Shown piece by piece: positions 1 to 10,754 of a DNA stretch of 64,000 nt; the stretch's first letter is position 1, and each line of letters opens with the position of its first letter. The notes beneath the pieces are model-generated. The model worked only from the letters and a program-made list of their open reading frames with translations. It was not told the DNA's origin and did no database searches. A program made the position numbers and the translations under genes. The DNA is from Tetmemena sp. SeJ-2015. Lineage: Eukaryota > Ciliophora > Spirotrichea > Sporadotrichida > Oxytrichidae. The DNA is taken from the NCBI GenBank assembly GCA_027382625.1, contig JAJKFJ010020715.1, positions 1-64,000 of the forward strand. The letters run 5' to 3'.

Positions 1-660
1 AAAGATATAAATTTGGGGGGAAATATTTTTTAATTTTAATAACCCTTATAAAAAATTTCTTAATCGAGGGGGGGAAAGAATTTTAATTGGCACGAAAAAT
101 TTTGTGCACTTGAAAACTCCCTTTTTTAATTTTAAATTTATTGGGGGGAAATTTACCCAAGGGAATTTTTAAATATGTTATATCAAAGAGAAAATATCAT
201 CCCTTTTACATTTTTTTGGAAATTAAATTTAAAAATAATTTTTATAGAAAAGTCTCTCTCCATTTTTTTGGTGGGGAAAGAATTAAAAGGACCTTGGTAA
301 AAATTTTACTCTTTTCTTTTACCCGATTCGCTTGGGTTGTTTTTTAATTCTAATTAAAACTTTTTTCCAAGCGAAATTTAAAATTTTAAAAAAGAAAAAA
401 ATTCCAAAATTTGGGGGTTTTAATAGGAAATTGGCCAAACTTTTTTTTAATGGGGCTCATCGGAAAGGAATCCCTTTTTCTTTTAAAAAACTTTAAAAAT
501 TTTGGGAAAAGAAATTCAACTTAAAGAAGATCTAACAAATTAATTTCATATTTTGGACTTTTTTCAAAAAAAAACTTAAACTTTTTTTTTTTTTTAAAAG
601 CCCAAAAAGTTACTTATCCCTTTTTACGATCAGTCACCCAAATTTTTTTTTAAAAAAATT
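1..660. other. Low-fidelity AT-rich stretch, no gene
   Basis: This stretch is full of homopolymer runs (T, A and G runs of 5-13) and short G or C blocks that differ in texture from everything after about 660. No reading frame with glutamine-recoded TAA/TAG shows family similarity. The same texture recurs at 37.1-37.6 kb inside a kinase gene, where it visibly damages the frame, so I take this as poor consensus sequence and not biology. Confidence 0.5.
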
Positions 661-3150
661 TAATTTAAAGCTAACATTTAGAGTTAGAGATTTTAGTGAT
701 GAAAATCAGGTATAGTACTTCGCTCCAAGGTAAATTAGAAGTTTTTATCACTAATACAAAGCAAGGCTATAAGTAGAGATTTTCTATGGAGATGCGGATA
801 TTACTAAACTTAATTAATTAAATATTCTATCTCTTGTATAGGTAAGTATGGGGTCAAAAAATAAAGATTTTGGGTCAAAAAATTTTTAAAGATAATTTAT
901 GATAAAGGTTGGGGGAGCAAAGGAAAATTTATTTGCTGAAAGGGGCTAATTGGGAAAATATTTTTTCCCTGAGCTGGACGGGCTGTGCAAATTAAAGGGC
1001 TGGCTTATTATGGGTATTTGGAAGCACTTTTAGGAGAATGAATTCAATGAGTATGTTGTTTCTACTCCTTCAATTATATCATTTTTGCTAAAGTGTACTT
1101 GAAAGATCGCTCTTATAATAAATAGTTACCAATAGAGGAAGAATATTTGTATGTCTTCGTTGTTTCACAAAATCGACTTGTTTATCAGTAAACAAGCTTA
1201 CTATTCTTCGATCATCAATGTATGTGTTAGAGTAGATGAATAGAGTTTAAACTCTTAGAATATTTCCTTCTATCAAAAATGAAATTCAAAAGTCCCTTGA
1301 TTTTGATCTGTTCAACTATGAAATTTTATTAAATTCTTTTCATTAATTTTAAAATAGGGACATAATCTAATCACAGTGGATCAAAGTACTAATAAAAGAG
1401 ATGACTCTGGAGTATTTTTCCCTCTATAATCACTAGAAAAAGAAGTCTCGAATTTCTTGTGTTACCATTGATGAAGATACTGAAAGTTAAGAGTTTAATT
1501 TAAACTTGAATTCAAGAGGTTTTCAGATAGTGAAGTTTGCTCTCACTTTTGGATAATTATCTATCATGGAAAAGAGGAATGAGTCAATATCCTCTTTTGG
1601 GTTTAAGGAGGGTTCATTTCAAAATCAATATACTTATTGCTGAAAATTACCATTGGATTATACTTTCAATTTCCATTTGTGTTCAATTAAATAAATAATG
1701 TATAGAATTTTTCTATTCACAGTTTTTTACAATAAACCGAAGGGTTTCTTGCAGTCATTTTTTTCTCCTTTCTATGGGTATTTAACTCATTATATTAAAA
1801 GAAATAAGATATTGTTATGAAATAAGGTAGTTTTGTTAATCTGCATTGATAAATTCTTTATCTCAAATTAATGTTTAGCTATGTGTGATTCCCGTAACAT
1901 CTTCAAAGCATTATAACTCAGAATTGATTTCTCAATATAATTAGCTTATTAAACAAGTTAAAATCTGTGGCAGTATAAATACCCCCAAGTTTCAATAATT
2001 ATTATACCATTAGATAGAGAATTTAAATACAAGAACGCTAAATTCACTTAAATTTCTTGAGAGATCTCTAATTCTAAAATGCTACTCAAGTTATGATTCT
2101 TGTGGCATATATTAAAACTATGAGCGGTCTTACATTTTCTTGCTATTAAAAAGTAATATAGATATTTAGGTATAGTTTTTTTTACATTTTTCATTCAAAA
2201 AGCAGTAGTAGGTAAGGAGTGGAAATTTCTGTTAATTCCTTTGAAACCTTTATTTTTTAACTAATCATCTATTTTAATTAAATTTTATACTATAGAACCA
2301 TGGAGTGGTAAGTAGTTCCCTATTACATATATTGGTTAAAATCTCTATTTAAGTCCTTGGTGAAACAACAGTTTATTCTCTCTTATTTAAGAAAGAGCTA
2401 TGATATCAGTTTTTTTCTCTTTAAGCTTCTACAACAACATAAATCGTTTGATAGATAGACATTAGTAAGGATCAAAATATACTAGCAGGATATCCATACA
2501 AGAAAATGAACCCGAAGGAATCAAATTTCAGCCCAACAAAATTAAATTTTAATTGAACTTAGAATAATTTATTTAGATAGAAGTAGTTCACATTTAAAAT
2601 AAAAAACTTTAATAATCAATTTTATGTAAATAATAAAGATAAGATGATCCTTAGTAACTTAATTGAATTAGAAAAGAGAATCATAAAATGTAGTTTCGAA
2701 TGATTTCAGATCAAAACGCTCACATTTAATCCTCTTCTCCATTTAAATCCCGAGTAAGAAACTATTAGTTTACTTATTTATCAATTTGCTTTCAAGGTGT
2801 TAAGGCATTTTTAGCTTATTTCTATTTAGGACAAAGGAAATGAAATGGTTTATAAAATATAATTCTTAAGACTATGTTTACATCGCTTGAAAAGAAATTA
2901 TCTTTCAAGGTATCCTCATTTAATTATAATATATCACAATTTTATATAATATTCACTTCATTAACAGATTTTGATTGTTGGATGGATGGCTAAAGATATT
3001 CTAAATTGTTATAGTTAAATTTTGAATTAAAATAGGAATCTTCTTTAATAACAATGAGAGAATTTGAAATTAATGGTAATTGAAGGTGAGGTATTTAGCA
3101 AAAAATTGGCTTTTATTAATTAATTTAAATTATTATAGGACACTAACCTC
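661..3150. other. AT-rich germline DNA without a recognisable gene
   Basis: I read all frames with TAA/TAG as Gln. Short open stretches exist (for example an ATG frame near 1566-1643) but none has family similarity or the codon texture of the genes further right. It may be germline-limited spacer, UTR or long IES. I see no transposase, tRNA or telomeric repeat. Confidence 0.4.
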
Positions 3151-3157
3151 ATTATTA

Positions 3158-4113
3158 TGGAGCGCTTCAGAAAGAGATTGATGTTTCTTTAGTCTCTGAA
3201 ACTAGTGAGTAGTCAAGTAATTATTTTTTAACTCTATTTCTCTTTCAACGGACCTCCTATTGAGAGGCTTCAAGGACGATAGCTGCGAGGAATTCAGACT
3301 AAATGAAATGAAATGAAATAATTTAAATAAAAAACTCACACTTTACCTCTTATAAAGACTTATCTTATTTATATCTTAACCCGTTTATTCATTAACTTCC
3401 CAGGTAAAAGCTGGTGAAATGAAAGAATATAAATAGCCATCGAGGTAATGCTGTAAACGTAACTACCATTAATTAGGACCACTATTAAAGAGATAAAGCT
3501 ATTTCAATTAAGGTATCTAATACCTAGGGTACAATCCATACTCAGGCTAAGTTGATTTTCAGACAGCCACTCATTTCGACATTTCATTTGCACTTTTGAA
3601 ATTTTAGGATTAATCCTAAACTTTTACTACTCAAATATCACTCACACTTCATAAAGTTGTTTGGGTTAGATGGGTATAGTTATTTAGGCAAAACTTTTTC
3701 AGATGATTTTGATTTACCCCATTAAGAACTTTTTATCGATGAAGAAGTGGTAAGTAAATACATAATTCTTCGATTTCTAAGTTTAAAAGAGGAGTTTAAA
3801 AATCCAAGGTATCTTTCTTAATTACATGATTTAGTCTCGAGATGAACAACTCAATTTACAGATCTCTTTTTAGATGTTTTGATCTCACTCTGCAGTAAAC
3901 TTTAATGCACTTTCTCAATTCGAAACTAGTTTCATCAAACAATGGCTATTGTTAGATTTAGCGGGAGAAATGTTCCAAAATAAAAACAAGAGTAGTCTTA
4001 TACACGACATTTAATTTACCTGACTTCGAATAATATAAGCAGAGATTGTTAGGCTTTACTTTGATGGAAACTATGAAGCTTAAATTTTAAGAATGGGGCT
4101 TTGTAACTAATCT
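3158..4113 (+). CDS. Unassigned open segments, possibly MDSs of one gene
   Basis: Several Gln-recoded open stretches follow one another: an ATG frame from 3158 to about 3306, a segment at about 3658-3748 ending at a GTAAGT donor, a segment at about 3885-4017, and a frame running to a TGA at about 4113. Codon texture is coding-like in the last three. I do not recognise the protein. It is not the N-terminus of the neighbouring HD phosphohydrolase, because that N-terminus is found inverted at 5936-6115. Frame changes between the segments imply IESs or introns that I could not place. Confidence 0.3.
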
Positions 4114-4239
4114 ATGAAGCTTTAAAAAACTTATAGCATGGCTATTGATCTTTGAATTTACTATTATCTTCCTGGCTTGTTGATTCCGAGGGTTCATCGC
4201 AATTAATTTCCATATTTTTCAAATTTTGTAAAAATTATA

Positions 4240-4250
4240 TTCAACTAGGA
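4240..4250 (+). repeat. 11-bp scrambled pointer TTCAACTAGGA, pairs with 5936-5946 (inverted)
   Basis: TTCAACTAGGA occurs here on the plus strand and at 5936-5946 on the minus strand. Fusing the two copies gives ATA CTT CAA CTA GGA TCT GTC, reading I-L-Q-L-G-S-V, in frame with both halves. The flanking bases differ on each side, so the repeat is exactly 11 bp. Confidence 0.85.
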
Positions 4251-6634
4251 TCTGTCGCCTTTGTGTTTCCAGGAGCGAGGCACTCGAGATTTGAGCATAG
4301 CTTGGGGACATCGTATTTGTGCTCTACTCTTTGCAATAGTCTGATCCAAAATACAATCAGGCTTTAACAAAAAGGATTAAAATTCCTTGACAAGACTCAT
4401 TCCTAAAGAGATACTTTAAATTCCTTTATTAAATTCTATAAAAAATTATACGATGTTAGTAGCAGCTGCAGGTCTACTGCATGATGTGGGTCATGGTCCA
4501 TTGAGCCACTTCTTTGATAAAGATCTGGTGCCTGCATTATCAAAGTAAGTTCAATCTTCATTTTAACTAGGATAAAGGTTATTTAATTTCAAGGCGAAGA
4601 AGCACGAGGAATTCACAAGGCCTATAATCTAATTCATGGTTGAAAAATACGCTATTGACATGGATCAAGATGATATCAAACAAATCATCAACTTAATAGA
4701 ATCATAAAAGATCGAACCATCTGAGCAAGGTAATCAGTTAAGTTTTAAGATTTTTACAGTGTTTTGGAGGAATCAATTAGTTGCGAATTCTATTACTGGA
4801 ATCGACGGAGATAAATTAGATTATCTCATTACAAAATTTAATAAATTTAAATTACAAAGTTTAAAAAGTAAAATACTCTTATAGTTGATTTCTATAAATC
4901 CCTATAAATACTATATTTTTTATTTTATTCAACAATAAGAGAGATGCAAAGCTAATAGGAATAAAGAGAAACACATTTGACCTAAAAAGAATTTCATAAA
5001 ACTCGGCTATAGGTCCTATTTAATATTTTTCTATACATTTTAGATTTATAGCCCTAATGGCCAAATCATTTATCATATGAAGATCAAAAATGATTTAGGC
5101 TATGTTTTCCTCAATAGATATTCACTTCACAACGATGTCTACTCCCATAAAACTGTCAAAATCATTGATTAGATGTTGGTGGAAGCATTTATAAAAGCTG
5201 AACCCATCTTTAAATTTACAGATTGTTTGAACGAAATCGAGAAATATCTGAAACTTACTGATAGAGTTATCGATAAGATAGCAGATTCTAAGTGTATTGA
5301 ACTTCTAGAGAGCAGGAAGTTGATTGCTAGAATTCACTAGAGGGACCTATGGAAATTAATTATAAGGAAAATATTGCAAAAGACTTAAAGGACTTAGTCA
5401 CAGCTAAAAAATTATATAGAAGAGAATTTATTTAAATTGATACTTTTCAACAAATTAAATGAGGAGGTGGAGCATATTTTCAGTCTCTCTATAATTCTGA
5501 AACTTGTTAATCTGCATCAAAATAAAAATGATTTTTGCATTCTTGAGTAGAGTCGTAATAAAACTACGTAGCTTAAATAATGAAAATAAGCACTTGACTT
5601 GAATTCAAGAGCACTTAACTATAAACTTATAGAGGAGATAATATATTTTAACTCTCATCAGTATAGTTAGTGAAAACTTATTCTTTCTTATGAAATAAAA
5701 GACTTTGATTACAAAAATTAAATTCTCAGTAATATTTTAATCGCTAAGGCCATAGTTGATTCACAGATCGCTATCTCCACAGATGATACTATTAGTGAGA
5801 ACGACATATCAATCGTATTCTACCAAAAAGACTTCGGAAAAGGAAGTCAAAATCCCATGGCCCTTATTAATTTCTATACAGAAGAACAACGTAAAAATAA
5901 TTTTTATAGCCTTATTTAAAAGATATTTATTTTGCTCCTAGTTGAAGTATCTATTTTAATCTTTGAAACTCCTCGGTATCAATTATTTCCCATAAACCAT
6001 ATTTTGAATCAGGATCGTGGAAAAGTTTGATTGTTCCATGCACGCTATCTAGAATTTCCCGATTTCCAGCATCCAAAAGCATTCTCTTCTTAGTAGTCAT
6101 TGGAGTATAGTCCATTTCCTATTTAATAACTAATTAATTTATTTTATTATTAACTATCCTTTATTTCTACTTATTAAATGAGTTTATTTTAAACGTAAGT
6201 CTTAAAGGATTTCATTATGTGTAGTGTACGAGGGCGATGAAAGAGTTGGAGGATTTAGCCTCTTAAGTTATGAGGTACTGGAATATTTTGTCTTAGTGAA
6301 GGAGAGCGAGAAAGTAAGATTTTACTTAATAAACCGATTAGATCAAAGCAGCTGTCAACGCTTTTACTTTATGGAGATAGGCATAGAAGTTTCCAATTCC
6401 TTTTGTCTTTGATAAGGTAAAATCCATTCAGTCTTAAATCTTAATTAGGAAGCAGTGATATCCAGACTTTAGCTCAAAATGATGAGAAAAGCTATTTTCA
6501 AAGAAGATGCAATACCAGAGGAGACCAAAGTTCACACTACTAAAAGCCTATAGCCAAAGGAAGAGGAAGGATTCGTTTAAGAGACCTCCAACTAAATCCA
6601 CGATTCTAAAAATTTGATTTCTCATAAATATTGA
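4240..6634 (+). CDS. SAMHD1-like HD-domain phosphohydrolase, MDS2 onward (scrambled gene)
   Basis: This is the body of an HD-superfamily dNTP triphosphohydrolase of the SAMHD1 family, which hydrolyses dNTPs to deoxynucleosides and triphosphate. Visible in order: VFPGARHSRFEHSLG (first metal His), LLHDVGHGPLSHFFD (the HD pair), GIDGDKLDYL (last metal Asp), then family-like blocks such as RYSLHNDVYSHKTVKIID, and a C-terminus rich in acidic residues and Gln. TAG/TAA are read as Gln throughout; the stop is TGA at 6632. The N-terminus (start codon and the DSVHG and EEFQRLKQILQLG motifs) is missing here and lies inverted at 5936-6115. Joining through an 11-bp pointer gives a continuous reading. The frame needs removal of four IESs, one 30-bp GT-AG intron (4730-4759) and the 5895-6191 segment that carries the inverted MDS1. 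The family call is firm; exact ends of the middle IESs are less so. Confidence 0.85.
4411..4451 (+). other. IES, pointer ATAC, body 33 bp
   Basis: ATAC at 4411-4414 and 4448-4451. Excision of 4415-4447 gives R-D-T-M-L-V-A-A-A-G, matching the RDVLxVxxAGLxHD block of the family. Without excision the frame is lost. Confidence 0.75.
4543..4593 (+). other. IES, pointer AAG, body 45 bp
   Basis: AAG at 4543-4545 and 4591-4593, both in the same codon phase. Joining gives A-L-S-K-A-K-K-H-E-E-F. A GTAAG follows the first copy, but no AG acceptor gives the correct phase, so an IES fits better than an intron. Confidence 0.55.
4840..4938 (+). other. IES, pointer AATAA, body 89 bp
   Basis: AATAA at 4840-4844 and 4934-4938 in the same phase. 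Joining connects GIDGDKLDYL to RDAKLIGIKRNTFDLKRI, the expected order in the SAMHD1 family, with a four-residue insertion. The exact boundary is uncertain because the region is A/T simple sequence. Confidence 0.45.
5529..5710 (+). other. IES, pointer TGATT, body 172 bp
   Basis: TGATT at 5529-5533 and 5706-5710 in the same phase. Joining gives N-K-N-D-Y-K-N-Q-I-L-S-N and restores the frame into the AKAIVDSQIAIS block. The intervening sequence contains TGA codons in all frames. Confidence 0.5.
5888..6198 (+). other. Excised segment carrying inverted MDS1, pointer AACGTAA
   Basis: AACGTAA occurs at 5888-5894 and 6192-6198 in the same codon phase. Joining reads E-E-Q-R-K-S-Q-R-I-S-L-C-V-V-Y-E-G-D-E, linking two C-terminal pieces of the HD phosphohydrolase. 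The 297 bp between contain MDS1 of the same gene in reverse orientation, so this interval is IES plus displaced MDS. Confidence 0.8.
5936..6115 (-). CDS. Inverted MDS1 of the SAMHD1-like gene
   Basis: On the minus strand from an ATG at 6115 the frame reads about 58 residues ending in TEEFQRLKQILQLG, the N-terminal motif of SAMHD1-type enzymes (family form: IIDTPxFQRLRxIKQLG), preceded by DSVHGTIKL (family DPIHG). It ends at TCCTAGTTGAA (5936-5946), the reverse complement of the pointer at 4240-4250 where the plus-strand part resumes with GSVAFVFPGA. The segment sits inside the 5895-6191 interval that must be excised between two downstream MDSs, so MDS1 is both inverted and displaced. Its 5' leader probably extends to about 6180. 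Confidence 0.85.
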
Positions 6635-6704
6635 TGGATTATATTTGAGAATAGATTATTAAATTAAAATTATATTCTATTTTGAACCGAAAATCTTAAA
6701 TCAA

Positions 6705-8390
6705 ATGAAGATGAGCTCAAAGGTTAACAGTTGCAATGGAGGTATAGAATTTCTTATTTTACTCTTTTTATAGATATTCCCATTCAAGATGCAGTAGTAG
6801 CAAGGGCAATACACAATGGATTAGTTGATAAGTTAAATAGTCTCAAAGAGTATTTTAAATCAGAAAGAGAGAGACTAGAATCAGACAACCCCTAAGATCT
6901 AGATATATTATTGAACTAGCTTTCAGACGAAGAAAAAATAAAAAATAAAGCCATGAGAGAGCAGTTCTTAGCATTTTCAGCTTAATTGGATAGAATAGAG
7001 ATCTGAAATACATATCAGCTTAATATTTAGATTTTAATAATAATTAATTTAAAGATTGAGTTTGCTAAAATGCTGTTTGTTATCTGCGATTATTTTGCTA
7101 TTTAGAGCTTTGCATAATAAATTTAATTTAATCTCGCACTTCTAAATTTGTCTCTCCATCCCCTTCTCCTAAGATAATTTTTACAGATAAAGTTCTTAAG
7201 ACCGACCCTCAATATAAATATGATAATGCATGCAGGGGAGCTTGTAATAGAATTGTTCCTATCACAAATGTACTCAGCAAATGCAAAGGGGGTAATGGCT
7301 ACCTTTTATTCTAACGATGGGATTTTCTATTAATATAACTAAGGAAAAAACAAGATACTAATGTCAGATAAGAAGGCTATGGGACTACTTAATAAGAATA
7401 TAGATTAAAACGTAAGGATCCATTTTTACCGCAATTCAATACAACAAGGCATCCCATCAACTTAAAAATCTTGTATTTGAGAAGGGTCCTTTACTTCTCA
7501 AAATATGATTTTGTTTATTTTAAGTTTGATTAATTTATGTTCTATCCTCCACTGGCGGCAAACTTAGCAAATAGTAGCATCTAAGAAAACTATAGGGAAA
7601 ATGAACTTTAAAACAGAAAATCAGCTTCGCAATAGGTAGTTCTATTAAGCTTCCAATTGAGTTGAATGCAGGAAAGTTTTTTATTTGGGTCGACTATGGT
7701 TAGCGAAAGAAACATCAAAGTCTAGGCTTTAGACATTGAAAAGGTCAGATTAGCGACTCTTATCATTAAAAATCTATATTTATTAACTACGAATCTTATG
7801 CGTTCATACTTAAACTTCAATTCTGATATCTTCGAATGCTATATATTCCAATAGACTGAAGTAATAGTACACAGCCAGGTTCCAAGTATATCTTCCCTTA
7901 GTTTATCCTGTGCTTATGTAAGAGCAGATAACCTTTAAAAATTTTAGGCTTACCCAAATGCTTAATTTTTGAAGACTACTTAACCTGATGGAAATCTTAC
8001 TCACCATTCTTACACCTCAACCCTGATTATATAATAATTTTTAATAAGCGATAAAGTAGATTGATATATTTTTGGATTAAGTTAAACTCTTTCCCTCAAA
8101 TACTTAAGAAAAGGTGTAATAAATTGCCAAACAAATAATCCTTTATTGGGGATTGGACAAAAATTCATTTCTAATTTAAGAAAAGGCTGCCCTAGCTATC
8201 CTCAAGACAATAATTGAACTGCACTTTCTCAAAACACAAATAGAATTTTACTCCTAACTATTAAAAATACGGAGAAGGATCGCAATTTCGTCGCTCATAA
8301 TAACAATTACAGAATTTTAGCAGACAGATTTGCTTTAGACTAGTAGTTAAATGCTATTTTCATTTGGCTAGGATCTTATTTCAGCATTGA
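6705..8390 (+). CDS. Unidentified multi-segment gene
   Basis: An ATG at 6705 opens a frame that, after a short GT-AG intron (about 6740-6768), reads through DIPIQDAVVARAIHNGLVDK and a charged helical stretch to about 7000. A pointer AGAT (6994-6997) repeated just before IEFAKMLFVICDYF (about 7055) joins it in frame to a hydrophobic helical segment reaching about 7290. Further open segments follow at 7300-7650, 7670-8035 and 8050-8390, in changing frames, so more introns or IESs are present. One segment contains KVRLATLIIKNLYL. I do not recognise the family. The number of genes here (one or two) is uncertain. Confidence 0.35.
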
Positions 8391-8639
8391 AGGAGATAAA
8401 AGAATGCTAGACTATTACTCTACTCATCGTATGTCTTGTTTCGACTATCTATTTTCCCAAAAGGATTCAAAGATATTATGAAATTCATTAAAATAAAAAT
8501 CTATATAAATTGAAGCTTTAGATAAACCATTGGATTCTCAAGTTAAGATTTATCGAATTTATTTTAATTCTCTTAATAGCTTAGTTTTTCATAACTAATA
8601 GTATACTGATGGAATCTTAAGAAATTGAGTTCCCAGTTT

Positions 8640-8995
8640 GAAAATTGTTGGATCAAAGACTGACTCAAATTGCAAGCATATTACTTTGATGACTTATTCA
8701 CTATCCTCAAATTTGAGATATGCCTTCCAGAGTGCAGATGTATCTCCAATCTTAGTTGCCACGCCAAACTAATAATATATAGGATACTTCTGTGTTTGAA
8801 CTTGCATGGAGATATTAAATGAGTCCTTCTTCTTACCCAATCTAAGTCTGTTCCTTTATTCTAGTTGATCGTACAAGATAGCCATGCTTTAAAATAAGAG
8901 TTAATAAAATCGCAGTCCTCAACAGATTCACTCTCTTTATAAAATCGTAAAGCGACTATGGAATAAGCTCGTTGTAGAAGGGAAGCTCAAAATTT
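8640..8995 (-). CDS. Minus-strand open segments, unidentified
   Basis: On the minus strand a coding-textured frame begins near 8995, contains ELPFYNELIPQSLYDFIKRV and reaches the ATG region at about 8885. From there a second frame contains QTQKYPIYYQFGVATKIGD and SALWKAYLKFEDSEQVIKV, ending about 8580-8640. The two frames must be joined by a splice or IES. No family recognised. It lies between plus-strand open segments, so it may be an inverted MDS of a neighbour, as seen for the HD gene. Confidence 0.4.
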
Positions 8996-9361
8996 GAAAA
9001 TCTTGAAATGGTTTTAAAAGAAGAAGGGGATCACAAATTTATCATTTTAAAATTATCCTTAACATTATAATACTGGAATTGAACTTTTCATTTACTTTTA
9101 AAATGGAATTCTTAGAGAAAGATAGTATGATTACCACTTAAAATTAATGGAAAAATTTCTTCTCATTGTTAAATTTTAATTTTTCTTGGTTTAAAATATT
9201 AAATTCAGTTTATAAAACTCTTATGTTCATTATTTTTGTATTTAATTTTATCATATTATATTTAATAAAATAATAAATGATAATTTTTTTTTAGGATCAC
9301 TAATTCAAAATCGTCGCTTCTATAAAAAATATTGTAACCTTTAGAAAGTAAACTTTCTAAA

Positions 9362-9646
9362 ATGAATAAGGCATACTGCTATGATGGCGATACAATTAGC
9401 AATTTTAATTTCTTTAATAATTCAAGCAGGCCTACAAAGTTAAAACTATAAAATTTAACGGAAGGACAAATTCAAGTATGCAGGAGTTTCAATAATTGCC
9501 AGTTATATTTACAATAAGGAAGTCCAAATCAAAATGAATTAGCCAGCAATTTATCGATTAAGAAGGAATCGCTCCAGAGGAATGGAGAAGAAAGTGTAAA
9601 TAGGGAAAAATAACCTTTTAAATAATAGGAGACAACTAAAGCATGA
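9362..9646 (+). CDS. Unidentified open frame
   Basis: A Gln-recoded frame of about 94 codons starts at ATG 9362 and ends in TGA at about 9644. It is rich in N, S, Q and K (for example RPTKLKLQNLTEGQIQVC) and has no recognised domain. About 300 bp of very AT-rich sequence precede it (9060-9361), in which I see no gene. It could be a whole small gene or one MDS of a larger one. Confidence 0.35.
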
Positions 9647-9959
9647 AAGTGATATAGTTGAAAACGCTATTACTTCTTATGAATTAATAATTAAATTGGC
9701 AAGTTGTTTACAACTGTTTAATATCTAAAATGGAGAAGAAATTCTCTAAGAACATTCTCAGTTTGCATTACATAATTAATTATCTCATATCACTCGAGTG
9801 GTTTATTTCTAAAGGAAGATAAAATAAGTCATTGGTTAAAATTTACGTTTTTAAATTGGGATTGGAGAATGATTATAAAAATTTACAATGGAGATAGCTA
9901 ATCATCTTTTATTAAATCTGTGCTTACTTTATCTTAATTAATCATGATGCAGAGAACAA

Positions 9960-10559
9960 TCAAGCACACTAAGCAAACGCAGTTAATTTGAAGCAGAGTG
10001 AAATATCTCAGGCACCTGGCAAGCTCCGAATGAAGCTGATTCTAGTCCATTACCCAGGGGCACCTATCCTCACAGAAGTGGACTCATCTCTCAACGTTCG
10101 CTAACTAAAGACGCATATTCTAGAACAACTGTGGCCCAAGCAAAACTACACCAGTCCCGCAGATATATTTCCATTCTACTTCAAATCACTTTACATATCT
10201 TTTAATCAGACGTGGAACGTTTAAAGATGTTCTACAAGGGAAAGGAGTTAATTGACGATGCCTCACTCTCCATTTGTAATCTTCAGCAAACTTTCAAAAA
10301 CGAAGAGGGGATCGAGGAACCGATGACGCCAGCTGTATTAGTGCAGACAGTCCTCAATAAACAAGTACTGCAATAAAAAGATTAGGAGAGGCAGGAGAAG
10401 GAGAGAGCGAAATCATATAGAAAATTAAAGTATTTCAATTTTACGAAAAAGGTAGAAGCCAAGCAAGGAAATAGAAATTCTAAATTTATAGATTACATAC
10501 ACTTTATATACGCAGAAAAAATAAATTCGAACTCGAGTTGCTTCTGCCTAGTTTTCTGA
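9960..10559 (+). CDS. UBL3/MUB-like ubiquitin-fold protein
   Basis: After removal of one 43-bp IES the frame reads KLRMKLILVHYPGAPILTEV, VRQLKTHILEQLWPKQ, then ERLKMFYKGKELIDDASLS and PAVLVQTVL. This is the beta-grasp layout of membrane-anchored ubiquitin-fold proteins (UBL3 in animals, MUB in plants: LRLILVSG, DIAKHVYDNWP, LRLIYQGRFL, MHLV). Those proteins end in a CAAX prenylation box. Here the frame ends in a cysteine-containing tail (SSCFCLVF) before TGA at 10557, suggestive of lipidation but not a canonical CAAX. The tail after VLQQKDQERQ is longer than in UBL3. The start codon is not resolved. Confidence 0.6.
10160..10210 (+). other. IES, pointer CAGA, body 43 bp
   Basis: CAGA at 10160-10163 and 10207-10210. 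Excising 10164-10206 gives CCC GCA GAC GTG GAA CGT (P-A-D-V-E-R) and joins the two halves of the ubiquitin fold in frame. There is no GT-AG boundary, so it is not an intron. Confidence 0.8.
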
Positions 10560-10754
10560 TTTAATAAAGAAGTCAGATCTGATAAGGCACTCCTATTTCA
10601 CTATTAGTTATTTGTGGAATCGTGCTACTGTACGTGTGTATAATTACTTAGTTCTATGTTTGCATTTCAATTTTAGACCTTCCTTCTTTGTTTGACGTGT
10701 CGCTTATGAAGTTATTTGATCTTGAGAGTTGAAAGATAAGTTTATAATTACAAA

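Noticed and set aside
3300..3330. Short tandem AAATG repeat as a satellite or telomere remnant
   Set aside because: Only about four imperfect copies; it does not match the hypotrich telomere unit (C4A4/T4G4) and has no context.
4152..4250. Plus-strand N-terminus of the HD phosphohydrolase upstream of 4240
   Set aside because: The frame there lacks the DPIHG and FQRL motifs, which are found intact on the inverted MDS1 with an exact pointer.
7636..7672. Calpain-like or CLEC16A-like identity for the 6.7-8.4 kb gene
   Set aside because: Short resemblances (KVRLATL; GKFFIWVDYG) fall in different frames and do not extend to other family motifs.
10164..10206. A spliceosomal intron in the UBL gene
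   Set aside because: No GT-AG boundaries give the right frame, while excision at the CAGA repeat does.
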